A stretch of 64,000 bases of DNA from CAYOXM01 sp964407925 (GCA_964407925.1 CAYOXM010000005.1:1-64000); one strand, 5' to 3'. Positions 42,657-51,501 are shown, counted from the first letter of the stretch. Notes: a model not told the origin generated them from the letters alone. Made by a program: numbers and translations.

Positions 42657-42687
42657 CGCCCCGCGCTTCTCGCGCGGGGCTTTTTTT
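42657..42687 (+). terminator. Terminator after the 41972 gene
   Basis: GCCCCGCGC-TTCTC-GCGCGGGGC followed by seven T. Confidence 0.9.
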
Positions 42688-42709
42688 GTCCGTCATGTCG
42701 TCGCAGGTA

Positions 42710-42738
42710 CTGACAAAATCGTGAAGACGTGCTAGGGT
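42710..42738 (+). promoter_or_regulatory. Promoter for nadA
   Basis: CTGACA (42710-42715), 17-base spacer, TAGGGT (42733-42738). Confidence 0.65.
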
Positions 42739-42766
42739 CCTGCAACGCCCTTTCAAGGAGTCCACG

Positions 42767-43921
42767 ATGTCGGAAGCAAACGTTCTCGCGCACCGCTGGT
42801 ACGACCTCTTCGCGCGCTACGCCGAAGACCTCTACCCCGGGCGGTACACGCACACGAAGTGCCACGAGCTGGCGGACATGGCCGTCGAGGTGCGCGCCCT
42901 CGCCAAGGCGAAGGGTTCGACCATCGTCAGCCACAACTACCAGTACCCGGAGCTCCAGGAGATCGCCGATTTCGTCGGCGATTCGCTCGGGCTCGCCTTC
43001 AAGGTCAGGGACGCCGGCGCCACCCGCGTCGACTTCTCGAGCGTCCATTTCATGGGCGCGACCGCCAAGATCATCACGGGCGACGCCACGCGCGTCTACG
43101 TCCAGGGCGACCCGGACGTACACGGCTGCTCGCTCGTGCGTGGCACGGACCACTCCTGGATCGAGCGCTGGAAGCGGCGCAACCCCGACGGCGTCCTCGT
43201 GACGTACGTGAACAGCGACGCCTACACCAAGGCGATTTGCGACTACGTCTCGACGTCGCGGAACACGGCAACGGTCATCGCGCGCGCCAGCCAGGAGCAC
43301 CCAGGATCGAAGGTCCTCGTGCTCCCGGACAAGTTCCTCGGTCACGTCATGAAGTGGCAGGCCGTGAATGAGATGGGCGTGAATCCCGACCTGGTCGAGG
43401 TCTACGCCAATCCGTTCGGCGGATACAACGCCTGCTGCTACGTGCACGAGAAGATAGGTGACGAGGCGCCCGAACGCGCGCTCGAGGAATACGAGGATGC
43501 CGAGCTGATGCTCCACCCGGAGTGCGGCTGCGCGTCGTCGTGCCTCTTCAAGCTGAACGCGGGAATCCTGCCGAAAGGGAGGGTCTATTACCTCTCTACG
43601 GAGGGGATGCTCCAGCGCGCCCACGCGAGCGCCGCGAGCCGTTTCGTCATCGGCACCGAGAAGGGGATGATCTACCGGCTTCGCAAGGAGGCGCGGGGCA
43701 AGGAGTTCATCCCCGTCTCGCAGGAGGCCGAGTGCGGCTTCATGAAGCAGAACACGATGGAGAAGCTGCTCGCGTCCCTGCGCGAGGACAAGTACGAGAT
43801 CGTGTTCGACGACGCGACCGACCCCCGGCGGGAAACCGTCGACGGCGACGTCATCCGCATCAACCGCGACGTCGCGTCGAAGGCGAAGGTCGCCATCGAC
43901 CGGATGCTCGCCATCCAGTAG
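42767..43921 (+). CDS. nadA: Quinolinate synthase NadA, 384 aa
   Basis: Condenses iminoaspartate with dihydroxyacetone phosphate to quinolinate, the entry to de novo NAD synthesis. Three [4Fe-4S] cysteines are in place: Cys121 (HGCSLV), Cys253 (HPECGC) and Cys323 (ECGFMKQNTM). HNYQYPELQEIADFVGDS (56-73) is the conserved substrate-binding segment. No nadB or nadC is seen in this window. A Nudix hydrolase gene follows after nine bases. Confidence 0.93.
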   Translation: MSEANVLAHRWYDLFARYAEDLYPGRYTHTKCHELADMAVEVRALAKAKGSTIVSHNYQYPELQEIADFVGDSLGLAFKVRDAGATRVDFSSVHFMGATAKIITGDATRVYVQGDPDVHGCSLVRGTDHSWIERWKRRNPDGVLVTYVNSDAYTKAICDYVSTSRNTATVIARASQEHPGSKVLVLPDKFLGHVMKWQAVNEMGVNPDLVEVYANPFGGYNACCYVHEKIGDEAPERALEEYEDAELMLHPECGCASSCLFKLNAGILPKGRVYYLSTEGMLQRAHASAASRFVIGTEKGMIYRLRKEARGKEFIPVSQEAECGFMKQNTMEKLLASLREDKYEIVFDDATDPRRETVDGDVIRINRDVASKAKVAIDRMLAIQ

Positions 43922-43930
43922 GAGGACGCG

Positions 43931-44434
43931 ATGACTCCGCTCAAGAAGAACGCGCACTGCTCGTTCTGCGGCGAAAAGTTCGCCGACGGGCCGTTTCCCA
44001 AGACCTGCGGCGGGTGCCGCGTGACGACGTGGGTGAACCCGCTTCCCGTCATCGTCGTGCTCGCGCCGGTCGGTGACGGGCTCGTCGGCGTCATCAGGGG
44101 AATCGAGCCGAAAATCGGGTGGCCGGCCCTTCCTGGCGGCTACGTCGACCCTGGCGAGACGCTCCGCGAGGCCGCGAGCCGCGAGCTCCGCGAGGAGACG
44201 GGCATCGTCATCGCGCCCGACCGGTTCGACATCGTCACCGACGGGCCGTCGAAGAACGGCATCTACCTGACCGTCTTCGCGCGGTGTCCGCCGGTCGCGC
44301 CGGACGAGTCCGGCCTTCCGGCGTTTGCGCCCAATGCCGAAGTCAGGAAGCGCGTGATCCTCACGGGGAGCGAAGATCTCGCCTTCCCTGACCATACCGA
44401 GGTCATGCGCGCGCACCTCGCCGGTACGCTGTGA
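43931..44434 (+). CDS. Zinc-ribbon Nudix hydrolase, 167 aa
   Basis: Hydrolyses a nucleoside diphosphate linked to another group. The N-terminal zinc ribbon has Cys10, Cys13, Cys26 and Cys29, as in NudC-type NADH pyrophosphatases. The Nudix box at 70-92 fits Gx5Ex7REUxEExGU fully. The protein is shorter than NudC and lacks its C-terminal SQPWPFPxS motif, so NAD(H) specificity is possible but unproven. Co-transcription with nadA supports an NAD-related role. Confidence 0.88.
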   Translation: MTPLKKNAHCSFCGEKFADGPFPKTCGGCRVTTWVNPLPVIVVLAPVGDGLVGVIRGIEPKIGWPALPGGYVDPGETLREAASRELREETGIVIAPDRFDIVTDGPSKNGIYLTVFARCPPVAPDESGLPAFAPNAEVRKRVILTGSEDLAFPDHTEVMRAHLAGTL

Positions 44435-44440
44435 ACGCGA

Positions 44441-44470
44441 AACCCGCCCATCATGGGCGGGTTTTCTTTT
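44441..44470. terminator. Bidirectional terminator
   Basis: AAACCCGCCC-ATCAT-GGGCGGGTTT with T on both strands, shared by the convergent Nudix and glycosidase-like genes. Confidence 0.85.
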
Positions 44471-44482
44471 TCGTCTTCGCGG

Positions 44483-45754
44483 TCACTGCCGCGGAGCGAA
44501 CACGATGGCGTTCGGCAGCTGTCGTCCGGGCCCCGTCACGTATTTGCCGTCGAAGAGCAGCGCCGCGCTCCCGCCGCCGTCGAGGTTGAGCGCATCCGTC
44601 GCGCCGATCGCCCGGAAGATGCGGGCGAGATCGACGACCGTCGCCGACTTCGCGATGACAAGGTAGACGAATCGCGCGTCGACGCCGATGCCGCCGCGCG
44701 TCCCTTTCACCGTCCGCATCCCGTCATCGAGCCGTGACTCGCTTTCGACGACGAGCGCGCCGTTTTCGACGAGCGACGGGTAATTCGCGACCGCGGCGTC
44801 GAGCGACGTCCCGTTCGCGTTCTCGAATGCCGCGACCGACGTGCCGAACTCCTTGGTGCGATGGAAGAAGCGGAATCTGCCGTCCGTCGTCTGAACGAGC
44901 ATCGGCCCCTCGTGCACGGGCAGGCTCGACGCGTTGTGCATCGCGCGCGTGGGGGAGTCGAAGAACGGCCAGAGGAAGGTGTTCACCTTCGCCGCGCAGT
45001 CGGCGTAGTCCGGCGGGCAGAAGTACGTGCCGTGGATGCCGATTGCCGCGCCGCGCTCCTGCGCGTACGCGAGCAGCGGCTTCGCCGCACAGCCGTTCGC
45101 GCAATCGGCGGACTCGGCCGCGACAGTCAGCATTGTGAACCAGTCCTTCCGCAGCTTCACCACCTCGGCCGCGAACGAACCTGAAGGCGTCGCCACCGTC
45201 ACCGAGCGCCGCGTCGCGGGAAGGTCGTCGTCGATGACGGCGGCGTATCGCGCCTCCTCGGACGTCGAGTACTCCGAGGCCGAAGCGATGTCCGCGCCGA
45301 AGCGGTAATTGGCGAAGAACGCGTCCGGGATGTCGTCGACCTTCGTGTTCCACGCGCCGCCGTACAGCGACGATGCGGCCTGCTCGGAAGTGATCCAGCG
45401 GAGCGTGCCGCCGAGGCCGACCGCGTACGTCTTGTCGTCGGTCGTGAATTTCACGAGCCTCGCTCCGGGCCGGTAGGTCACGTTCGTGCCGAGCGGGAGC
45501 GACGCGAGAAACGATGACGATACCGTCTGCACGCCGGAGAAGTCCGCGTACCAGGAAAAGTAGACCTTGTCGTTCGGGAAGGCGTGACGCCTCCCGTCGC
45601 TCCCGTAGTAATAGACCGCCTTGCAGGGATCGTTCACGTCGGCCTTGGCGGCGCAGGCGAGTTTCACGAGCGAGCCGGGGGAGGGTGCCGCCGCGACGAC
45701 GGTCGGCGTCAAAAGCAGGGTGGCGGCGAGGAGGATTTTGCGCAGGCGGTCCAT
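44483..45754 (-). CDS. Exported phosphodiester glycosidase (NAGPA) domain protein, 423 aa
   Basis: A signal peptide (about 1-22, ending VAA-AP) is followed by an N-terminal domain of about 160 residues with repeated-strand character (HAFPNDKVYFSWYADFSGV), then a NAGPA domain (about 185-423). The domain shows IGIHGTYFCPPDY, TRGGIGVDARFVYLVIAK and the hallmark DALNLDGGGSAALLFDG. Family members remodel cell-wall or exopolysaccharide glycans. The start at 45754 places the signal peptide at the N-terminus; an ATG seven codons earlier is possible. Confidence 0.87.
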   Translation of the reverse strand: MDRLRKILLAATLLLTPTVVAAAPSPGSLVKLACAAKADVNDPCKAVYYYGSDGRRHAFPNDKVYFSWYADFSGVQTVSSSFLASLPLGTNVTYRPGARLVKFTTDDKTYAVGLGGTLRWITSEQAASSLYGGAWNTKVDDIPDAFFANYRFGADIASASEYSTSEEARYAAVIDDDLPATRRSVTVATPSGSFAAEVVKLRKDWFTMLTVAAESADCANGCAAKPLLAYAQERGAAIGIHGTYFCPPDYADCAAKVNTFLWPFFDSPTRAMHNASSLPVHEGPMLVQTTDGRFRFFHRTKEFGTSVAAFENANGTSLDAAVANYPSLVENGALVVESESRLDDGMRTVKGTRGGIGVDARFVYLVIAKSATVVDLARIFRAIGATDALNLDGGGSAALLFDGKYVTGPGRQLPNAIVFAPRQ

Positions 45755-45799
45755 AGGTCTTTCATTGTACGGCATTCACCGCAGGCCGTGCGAGCAGTC

Positions 45800-45828
45800 T
45801 TGACAAAATGGCCTAAATAGGCTAATTT
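45800..45828 (+). promoter_or_regulatory. Promoter for the 45996 gene
   Basis: TTGACA (45800-45805), 17-base spacer, TAATTT (45823-45828), leaving a leader of roughly 160 bases. Confidence 0.65.
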
Positions 45829-45995
45829 TTTGCATCTGCACCGACATCGCGGCCAGTACGGGCGGGAGAGATGACGTCGTCGGCATCCGCCGAAGCCGTC
45901 GTCTCCCCAGCCGGTACGCACAATGCGCCCGGGACAGCAGGGCCCTCCCTGAATCTAGGGAAGGGAATTCGTTCGTTCACATTCGGAGAGAGACC

Positions 45996-46925
45996 ATGTC
46001 ACAGACCAAGACCCCGTTCGGACCCATCGGACAGGCGCCGCCGCGCGGCTTCACGACGATGGAGGTGAATGGCCTGCGCTGCGAGATCAACATGCCTCCC
46101 GCCACCAAGTCGCGCTTCGACGCGCGGGGCGAGGAGATGACGCAGGGCCTCGCCCGCTACCAGAAGGCCGACGTCTACCGCGTCGACGACTTCCCGAACT
46201 GCCCGGAGCACTGGCAGAGGAGTGACCCGTCCCGCGGCGTCGTGAGCTGCTTCATGCTCGCGAAGCCCGACCACATGGTGTGGATCGACCTCACCATGAA
46301 CGCGCACCACGCCCACCACGTCGCCGCGCTGTTCTCGGCGCAGGGCGTGAACGCCGTCACGGGACAGAAGGTCGAGCCGCCGATCCGCCTCGAGCAGTAC
46401 GACCGCCGTACGCCGCCCAAGGGCTGGACCGCCGGTCCCGACTGGCCCGAGCAGAACTACATCGCCACGACCTGCACCGGCGCGCTCTGGCGTGACGGCT
46501 TCCGTGCCAAGGACGGCAAGACGCGCGAGTTCGTCTTCACCGAGGACATGACGCGCGACGTCGCGACGGCCGTCATCGGCGCGGAAGAGCGCGTCGATGC
46601 CTTCGGCATCGCGTTGTTCACGTCGAAGGAGCCGAAGCCGCGGCCGACCTATCGGTCGCGTGGCGCCCTCGAGATGCTGGGTGGCGGTCCCGTCGCGAAG
46701 GGCGTGACCAGGTCGGCCAGCATGGGCGTCGGCGCGGGCGCGGTGGTCAATCAGACCGTCACCCGCGACCCGAACCGCCTCGACTTCTGGAACGAGACGC
46801 CGGACGCCCTCTTCATCGTCTACTACGTCGGTGCCGAGGAGTTCCAGCGCATCACCGGTTCCGCCCCCGGACGTTCGGGCGGCAACGAGGGGTTCCTCGG
46901 CGGCACGCCCGTCGGCAACCCCTGA
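45996..46925 (+). CDS. Hypothetical protein, 309 aa
   Basis: Not recognised. Soluble, no signal peptide. A His-rich segment MNAHHAHHVAALFSAQG (about 100-116) and conserved-looking aromatic strands suggest a metal-binding or enzymatic domain. A low-complexity Gly/Ala segment (about 225-255: LGGGPVAKGVTRSASMGVGA) and a Gly-rich C-terminus follow. GGAGAG precedes the ATG. It is a single-gene unit with a long leader. Confidence 0.75.
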   Translation: MSQTKTPFGPIGQAPPRGFTTMEVNGLRCEINMPPATKSRFDARGEEMTQGLARYQKADVYRVDDFPNCPEHWQRSDPSRGVVSCFMLAKPDHMVWIDLTMNAHHAHHVAALFSAQGVNAVTGQKVEPPIRLEQYDRRTPPKGWTAGPDWPEQNYIATTCTGALWRDGFRAKDGKTREFVFTEDMTRDVATAVIGAEERVDAFGIALFTSKEPKPRPTYRSRGALEMLGGGPVAKGVTRSASMGVGAGAVVNQTVTRDPNRLDFWNETPDALFIVYYVGAEEFQRITGSAPGRSGGNEGFLGGTPVGNP

Positions 46926-46977
46926 TGGCTCTCCGACTTCACGGCTTCGCGGCTGAACCCGTGTCGCCGTGATCCTC

Positions 46978-47019
46978 CGCCGCGACCGCGCTTATCCAGC
47001 GCGGCCGCGGCATTTTTTG
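46978..47019 (+). terminator. Terminator after the 45996 gene
   Basis: GCCGCGACCGCGC-TTATCCA-GCGCGGCCGCGGC (imperfect stem) followed by ATTTTTT. Confidence 0.8.
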
Positions 47020-47029
47020 TCCGTCAGGA

Positions 47030-47058
47030 TTGACAAAATCGCATTTTTGTGCTTAACT
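47030..47058 (+). promoter_or_regulatory. Promoter for the HDAC-like gene
   Basis: TTGACA (47030-47035), 17-base spacer, TTAACT (47053-47058); the start codon is 20 bases downstream. Confidence 0.8.
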
Positions 47059-47077
47059 GAGTGCCGAGGAGGGAGAT

Positions 47078-47956
47078 ATGTTCAAGCTCTTTTACAGCGA
47101 AATGTACGTCAATTCCGCCTACGAGTTCGATACGATGCGCAAGTCGCGGCAAATCGCCATGAACCTGCGCAAGGATCCGGTCGCCGGAGTCACTCTGCTC
47201 CGGCCCGAATCGGTCACCGCCGAACAATTGCGCGAGGTGCACGAGTCGGCCTATATCGACGCCGTACGCACCGGCGCTCCCCGCGAGCTCGCCCAGGGCC
47301 AGGGGTTTTCGTGGGACGAGTGCGTTTGGGACGCGGTCCGTTCCTCCACGGGGGGGATGGTCGCCGCCGCCATGGCCGCGCTTAAGGACGGCGTCTCGGG
47401 CACGCTTTCGAGCGGGCTGCACCACGCCGGCCGCGCATACGGTTCGGGATTTTGCACCTTCAACGGCCTCGCGCTCGCCGCCATCGCGGCGCATCGCAAG
47501 ACCGGCGGACGGGTGCTCATCTTGGACCTCGACGCGCACTGCGGCGGCGGCACGAACGACATCCTCGGCGCCATGCCGTGGGTCCGTTCCGTGGACGTCT
47601 CCGTCAGCCCGTTCGACGTGTACCTTCCCGACGGCGAGAACACGCTCGACATGGTGTACGACGAAGGAACATACCTCGACGTCATCGAACGGCGTCTCGC
47701 CGCCGTCGGCACCGACTTCGCCCTTTGCCTGTACAACGCCGGCATGGACCCGTACGAACGGTGCCACATCGGCGGCCTCCGCGGCATCACGCGCGGCATG
47801 CTCTGCGCGCGGGAAGAGGCGGTGTTCGCCTTCTGCAAGGACGCCGGCATCCCCGTCGCCTTCGCCGTCGCCGGCGGCTACTCCGGCCGCGGCCTCGACA
47901 TGAACGGCGTCGTCGCCCTGCATCGCATGACGATCGAAGCCGCCGCGTCGCAATGA
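47078..47956 (+). CDS. Histone deacetylase-superfamily (arginase-deacetylase fold) hydrolase, 292 aa
   Basis: Zn-dependent amidohydrolase; bacterial members act on acetylated polyamines or small amides. The tandem active-site histidines are H115/H116 (SGLHHAG), followed by AYGSGFCTFNGLALA. The metal ligands D150/D152/H154 lie in ILDLDAHCGGGT. A further ligand lies in NAGMDPYE and the closing Gly-Gly-Tyr in VAGGYSGRG. Substrate unknown. Confidence 0.9.
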   Translation: MFKLFYSEMYVNSAYEFDTMRKSRQIAMNLRKDPVAGVTLLRPESVTAEQLREVHESAYIDAVRTGAPRELAQGQGFSWDECVWDAVRSSTGGMVAAAMAALKDGVSGTLSSGLHHAGRAYGSGFCTFNGLALAAIAAHRKTGGRVLILDLDAHCGGGTNDILGAMPWVRSVDVSVSPFDVYLPDGENTLDMVYDEGTYLDVIERRLAAVGTDFALCLYNAGMDPYERCHIGGLRGITRGMLCAREEAVFAFCKDAGIPVAFAVAGGYSGRGLDMNGVVALHRMTIEAAASQ

Positions 47957-47965
47957 CGCCCTTAC

Positions 47966-47993
47966 GCGCGCCCTTCCCGGGCGCGTTTTTTTA
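47966..47993 (+). terminator. Terminator after the HDAC-like gene
   Basis: GCGCGCCC-TTCC-GGGCGCG followed by TTTTTTT. Confidence 0.85.
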
Positions 47994-48000
47994 TCATCGC

Positions 48001-48028
48001 AAAAGGACGGCTCGCGCCGTCCCTTTTT
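48001..48028 (-). terminator. Terminator of the 48035-50261 gene run
   Basis: Reverse strand AAAGGGACGGC-GCGA-GCCGTCCTTTT, just past the 48035 stop. Confidence 0.8.
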
Positions 48029-48034
48029 TCATCC

Positions 48035-48349
48035 CTACTGCTTTTCGAGTTCCTCCGCGGCCGCCTCCCATTCGCCGGAACGTTCGTTGTCGGGATAGCG
48101 GTTGAGCAGCTGGCGATACGCTTTCGCGCCGAGCGCGGGATCGGACTTGGCGATGCCCTTCACCTGCTGCTCCTCGAGCGCAATCGCGTTGTTCGACAGC
48201 GTCTCGAGCTGGGCCCTCTCCGATTCGGGATTGAAGTTCCAGCCCTCCTCGTGGAAGTTCTTGTCGCCCGCGTCCGTGCCGTCCTTGTTCGTCGCGCGGC
48301 CCTCCATGGCCTTGTCGTCAGCGGGGTTTTCCATCGGTCGTTCTTTCAT
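48035..48349 (-). CDS. Small hypothetical protein, 104 aa
   Basis: Not recognised. Acidic and disordered N-terminal half, then a helix and a TPR-like stretch at the end (PALGAKAYRQLLNRYPDN). The start is either ATG 48349, only a few bases after the stop of the upstream gene, or an ATG five codons later. It is tightly spaced with 48355, so probably same operon and function. Confidence 0.7.
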   Translation of the reverse strand: MKERPMENPADDKAMEGRATNKDGTDAGDKNFHEEGWNFNPESERAQLETLSNNAIALEEQQVKGIAKSDPALGAKAYRQLLNRYPDNERSGEWEAAAEELEKQ

Positions 48350-48354
48350 AACAT

Positions 48355-50088
48355 TCAGGGTTTTTTCTTCGCCGACTTTGCCAGGTAGCTCTCGAGCATT
48401 TTCCGGTTCTCGCCGCCCTGATCGCCGTCGGGCTTCAGCTGGACAGAACCGTACCAGGAGCTGTTCATGAGCGCGACCTTGCCGGCGTGGTACGGCTTCT
48501 TCTTCAGGTCGGCTGCCGCCGTGGCGTCGACGTCTCCGTTCGCGACCGCCTCGTCGAGCGTCTTGTCCGAGTACCACTTGCCGCCCTCGAGGTCGCGGTA
48601 CATCTGCGGCCCTTTCCGGCCAAGCTCGGCGAGGGTCTGCGGCGTGACCGTCAGCGCGTTTTCCTGGAGCGCGTCGAGTTCGGCAAGCATTTCCGCCATG
48701 TCGACGCCGGCCTCGCGCGACGCGAGTTCGACGAACTGCCGCCCCTTCTTGATGATTTCCGTCACCGCCCTGTTTGAAAGGTCTTCGGACTGCGTTTCCG
48801 TCAGTTCGCGTTTCTCGGCGGGGGAGAGCTCTTTCACCTTTTTCGTCACGTCGCCGACGGTGACCTCCGTCTCGCCGTTGCGCGGCTGCTTCAGAAAGTC
48901 CTTCGCCATGTCCTTCTTGTCCCATCCGTAGCCGTACGCCGCCCAGGCGTAGCCGCCCATGTCGATGTTGGCGTGCAGTTTCACCTCGTCCACGTCTTGC
49001 GCGTCGTACTGCGCCAGCGAGTCGCGCGTGATGTCGGCCGCCATGCCGTTCGCCTTGAACGTCGAGGGAAGCTCGAACAGCACGTGCTCCACGGACTTCT
49101 TCACTTTCGGATTGCCGTCCCTGTCTTTTTCGACGACGCGCTTGTATTCGCGCGTGATGGTCATGTTCTCGCCGGACGGGTCGTCGTACTTGAACCCCAC
49201 CTCGATGGTGGTGACGAGCTCTCCCGTTTCGGGATCGACCTCGGGGTAGCCGATGCGTATCGCTTCGGTATCCATGTAGGACATCTCGCCGGGTTTGCCC
49301 GCCTTTTCGAGCCGCCCCTTGATGTCGAGCGCGCCGAGGAGCAGTTCGGGATTTTTCCCCATCGTCTCGCGCAGCGCCGTCAGGTTGAGCAGCGTCAGTT
49401 CGGACGTGATCGGCGGGCCGTTCTCGCCGCCCCACCGGCCGGAAAGCCGTTCCTTCATCTCGCTCATTTCTTTCCGCAGTTCGGGCGAGTCGATGATTTC
49501 CGCGGCTCGTTTTCCGAGGCGCTCGGTCATCACGCGTACGATCTCGGCGCGCTTGCCCTTGTCGCCCGCCGCCGCTTCCGCGAGCTCCTCGAGTCCTTCG
49601 AAGTACCCGTCTTCCATGTTCATGACGTCTTCCGCCATGCGGGCCGCCTCCATGAGCGCCTCTTCGCGTTCGGGGGTGAGTTCGGCGGATTCCTCGGCTT
49701 CGGCAGTCTTCTCCGCCGCGTCGTCGCCGAAAAGCGCGTCGATGTCCTCGTCAGTGACCTCTTGCGCCGCTTCTGACGGTACGGCAGCCGGGGCGGGTTC
49801 GGGCGCGGCGCCCCATCCAGCATCGACGTCATCGATTGCCGCGGCCAACTCCCGCTTCGCCTCCTTCGCCTCGCTGCGGAGTCCTTCGAGCTTCTGCTCC
49901 GCGGCCGGATCGCCGACCGCCTCGGCCATGCCCCAGGCGTCGTCGATGGACTCCATCGTCTCTTCGGTCATCCGGTCTCCCTGCAGGCGCAGAAATTCTC
50001 CCGACTCACGCGCGGTCTGCTCCCGCTCCGGCGATTTCGGCTTCTCCCGCTTCTCGCCGTCGTTCAGTTGTTCCGGTGCTGCGCTCAT
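48355..50088 (-). CDS. Large acidic hypothetical protein, 577 aa
   Basis: Not recognised. The N-terminal 200 residues are Glu/Ala/Lys-rich and disordered or helical. A central domain (about 225-400) looks globular and beta-rich (EAIRIGYPEVDPETGELVTT, KLHANIDMGGYAWAAYGYGW). A helical domain and a C-terminal Trp/Tyr segment follow. No signal peptide. Its start overlaps the stop of the preceding small gene by four bases, implying coupling. Confidence 0.8.
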   Translation of the reverse strand: MSAAPEQLNDGEKREKPKSPEREQTARESGEFLRLQGDRMTEETMESIDDAWGMAEAVGDPAAEQKLEGLRSEAKEAKRELAAAIDDVDAGWGAAPEPAPAAVPSEAAQEVTDEDIDALFGDDAAEKTAEAEESAELTPEREEALMEAARMAEDVMNMEDGYFEGLEELAEAAAGDKGKRAEIVRVMTERLGKRAAEIIDSPELRKEMSEMKERLSGRWGGENGPPITSELTLLNLTALRETMGKNPELLLGALDIKGRLEKAGKPGEMSYMDTEAIRIGYPEVDPETGELVTTIEVGFKYDDPSGENMTITREYKRVVEKDRDGNPKVKKSVEHVLFELPSTFKANGMAADITRDSLAQYDAQDVDEVKLHANIDMGGYAWAAYGYGWDKKDMAKDFLKQPRNGETEVTVGDVTKKVKELSPAEKRELTETQSEDLSNRAVTEIIKKGRQFVELASREAGVDMAEMLAELDALQENALTVTPQTLAELGRKGPQMYRDLEGGKWYSDKTLDEAVANGDVDATAAADLKKKPYHAGKVALMNSSWYGSVQLKPDGDQGGENRKMLESYLAKSAKKKP

Positions 50089-50261
50089 AATAGGTCCAGT
50101 TTCTTACGGGCTTCTTCTATCTCTTTCGCGCGCTTGCGTTCGTCCAAATCGCGCATCAGTCCGAGTACGGCGGACCGGATACGCGTCATTTTCGCGGCGA
50201 AACGCTCCCAAGCGGCGGCAAGGGCGTTTTTCGCGCGTTGTTCCTTGTCTTCGTTCGGCAT
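50085..50261 (-). CDS. Small helical protein, 58 aa
   Basis: Not recognised. Highly charged amphipathic helices (AAAWERFAAKMTRIRSAVLG, then a Lys/Glu/Arg helix). It overlaps the 577-aa gene by four bases (ATGA). No clear ribosome binding site; a GTG two codons earlier is an alternative start. Confidence 0.6.
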   Translation of the reverse strand: MPNEDKEQRAKNALAAAWERFAAKMTRIRSAVLGLMRDLDERKRAKEIEEARKKLDLL

Positions 50262-50299
50262 GGGCACATCGTAGCGTATCGCCGAAACGCGGAAAAGCG

Positions 50300-51361
50300 T
50301 CAGCCCTGCCCGCCGTTCTTGCGACCGTTTCTCGCCGCCTCGCCACGGAATCCCTCGCTTTCCGCGAGCACGTCGATGCCGTCGATGAAGGAGAATATCC
50401 GACGGATTTCCGAGAACCAGGCGTGGATGTCATCGGCAGCGGCGGCCATGTCCTGCGGGTTCCAAGACAGGAAGGAGGTGTTGAGCTGGGGGAGGGCGAT
50501 GTCGGCGTACTCGCCGTGGAACGCGAGCATCAGGTCGCCCGCGACCTTGCCGAGGTCCGTCGCGCGCGCGTGCACGTGATGCAAGACGTCAGGCGTCAGG
50601 ATGACGCGCGTTTCGACTTGATCAGTCGAGTAGACGGCAAAACGTTCCGCGAAAGCCGCATCTTCGAGTTGGACGCCGTCCATTTTGGCGAGCTTCTCGC
50701 GTCGTTGCACCAGGGCGCCCTGCCTGCCGACGACGACCGTCGTGCCGTCGAAATCGAACGGGGGAGTCACGCGGACGAACCATCCGCGGAACGTCGGTTC
50801 CCGCCGCTCGTTGCCGTTCTGGTCGATTTCCGAGCGGTAGCGGAACAGCCAGCGTGCGTCGATGTCGAGATCGCGGTACTTTCCGCCGAAGTGGAACGTC
50901 GCGCCGGTCTCGTTGCCGGCGGGCCAGATGAGCGATGCCGCCGTCAGGTCGTACAGCTTGCGGTCTGACGCCTTCAGGGTCATGCCGAAGCGGTTCAGCA
51001 CGTCGTTCAGCGCGTCTTCGACCGGCGGTTCGGCGCCTTTGTACGTGGGTGCGTTCGCCCATCCGAGTATGATCATGATGACGATGACCCCGAGCGCCAG
51101 GAGGGTGAAGGCGAAATACGGCCCGAACAGCACGAGACCGAAAAGGGTCAGCGCGCCGGTCGATGCCGCGAGTATCATGAGCGGGATGCGTACTTTTTCC
51201 GTCCGTTTTTCCCGAAGCGCGGCGTAGATGATCCGGTTCTCGTTCCAGTCCCGGATGCGCGGCGCGATCGTGTGCGCGAAAATTTCGGCGAACCCCTCTT
51301 CGTCGGGTGTTCGTTCGTCGAAGGCAATGGTACCGATCCTGCCGAGCGGTTTCTCATTCAT
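50300..51361 (-). CDS. DUF3137-like membrane protein, 353 aa
   Basis: A cytoplasmic N-terminus (about 1-58) precedes two closely spaced membrane helices (about 58-98) and a soluble C-terminal domain with YDLTAASLIWPAGNETGATF and RGWFVRVTPPFDFDGTTVVV, resembling DUF3137 proteins. Function unknown. It is the upstream gene of the 48035-51361 run, separated from the 58-aa gene by 38 bases. A short conserved-looking C-terminal tail follows the last helix. Confidence 0.78.
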   Translation of the reverse strand: MNEKPLGRIGTIAFDERTPDEEGFAEIFAHTIAPRIRDWNENRIIYAALREKRTEKVRIPLMILAASTGALTLFGLVLFGPYFAFTLLALGVIVIMIILGWANAPTYKGAEPPVEDALNDVLNRFGMTLKASDRKLYDLTAASLIWPAGNETGATFHFGGKYRDLDIDARWLFRYRSEIDQNGNERREPTFRGWFVRVTPPFDFDGTTVVVGRQGALVQRREKLAKMDGVQLEDAAFAERFAVYSTDQVETRVILTPDVLHHVHARATDLGKVAGDLMLAFHGEYADIALPQLNTSFLSWNPQDMAAAADDIHAWFSEIRRIFSFIDGIDVLAESEGFRGEAARNGRKNGGQG

Positions 51362-51470
51362 ACACGGGGTAAGTATAGCGCATGGGCGGCGTACCCGTAA
51401 CGCGACACCGCCCGTTCCGTTTTTTCGACGTTCCTCGCGTCTCGACGGGGGGGTCGAAAAAATGCTATAC

Positions 51471-51476
51471 TTACCG
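51471..51476 (+). promoter_or_regulatory. -10 element for the 51502 small gene
   Basis: TATACT about 26 bases ahead of the start codon; the -35 is poor. Confidence 0.5.
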
Positions 51477-51501
51477 CATATTCATCCATTGATGGCAGTC
51501 T

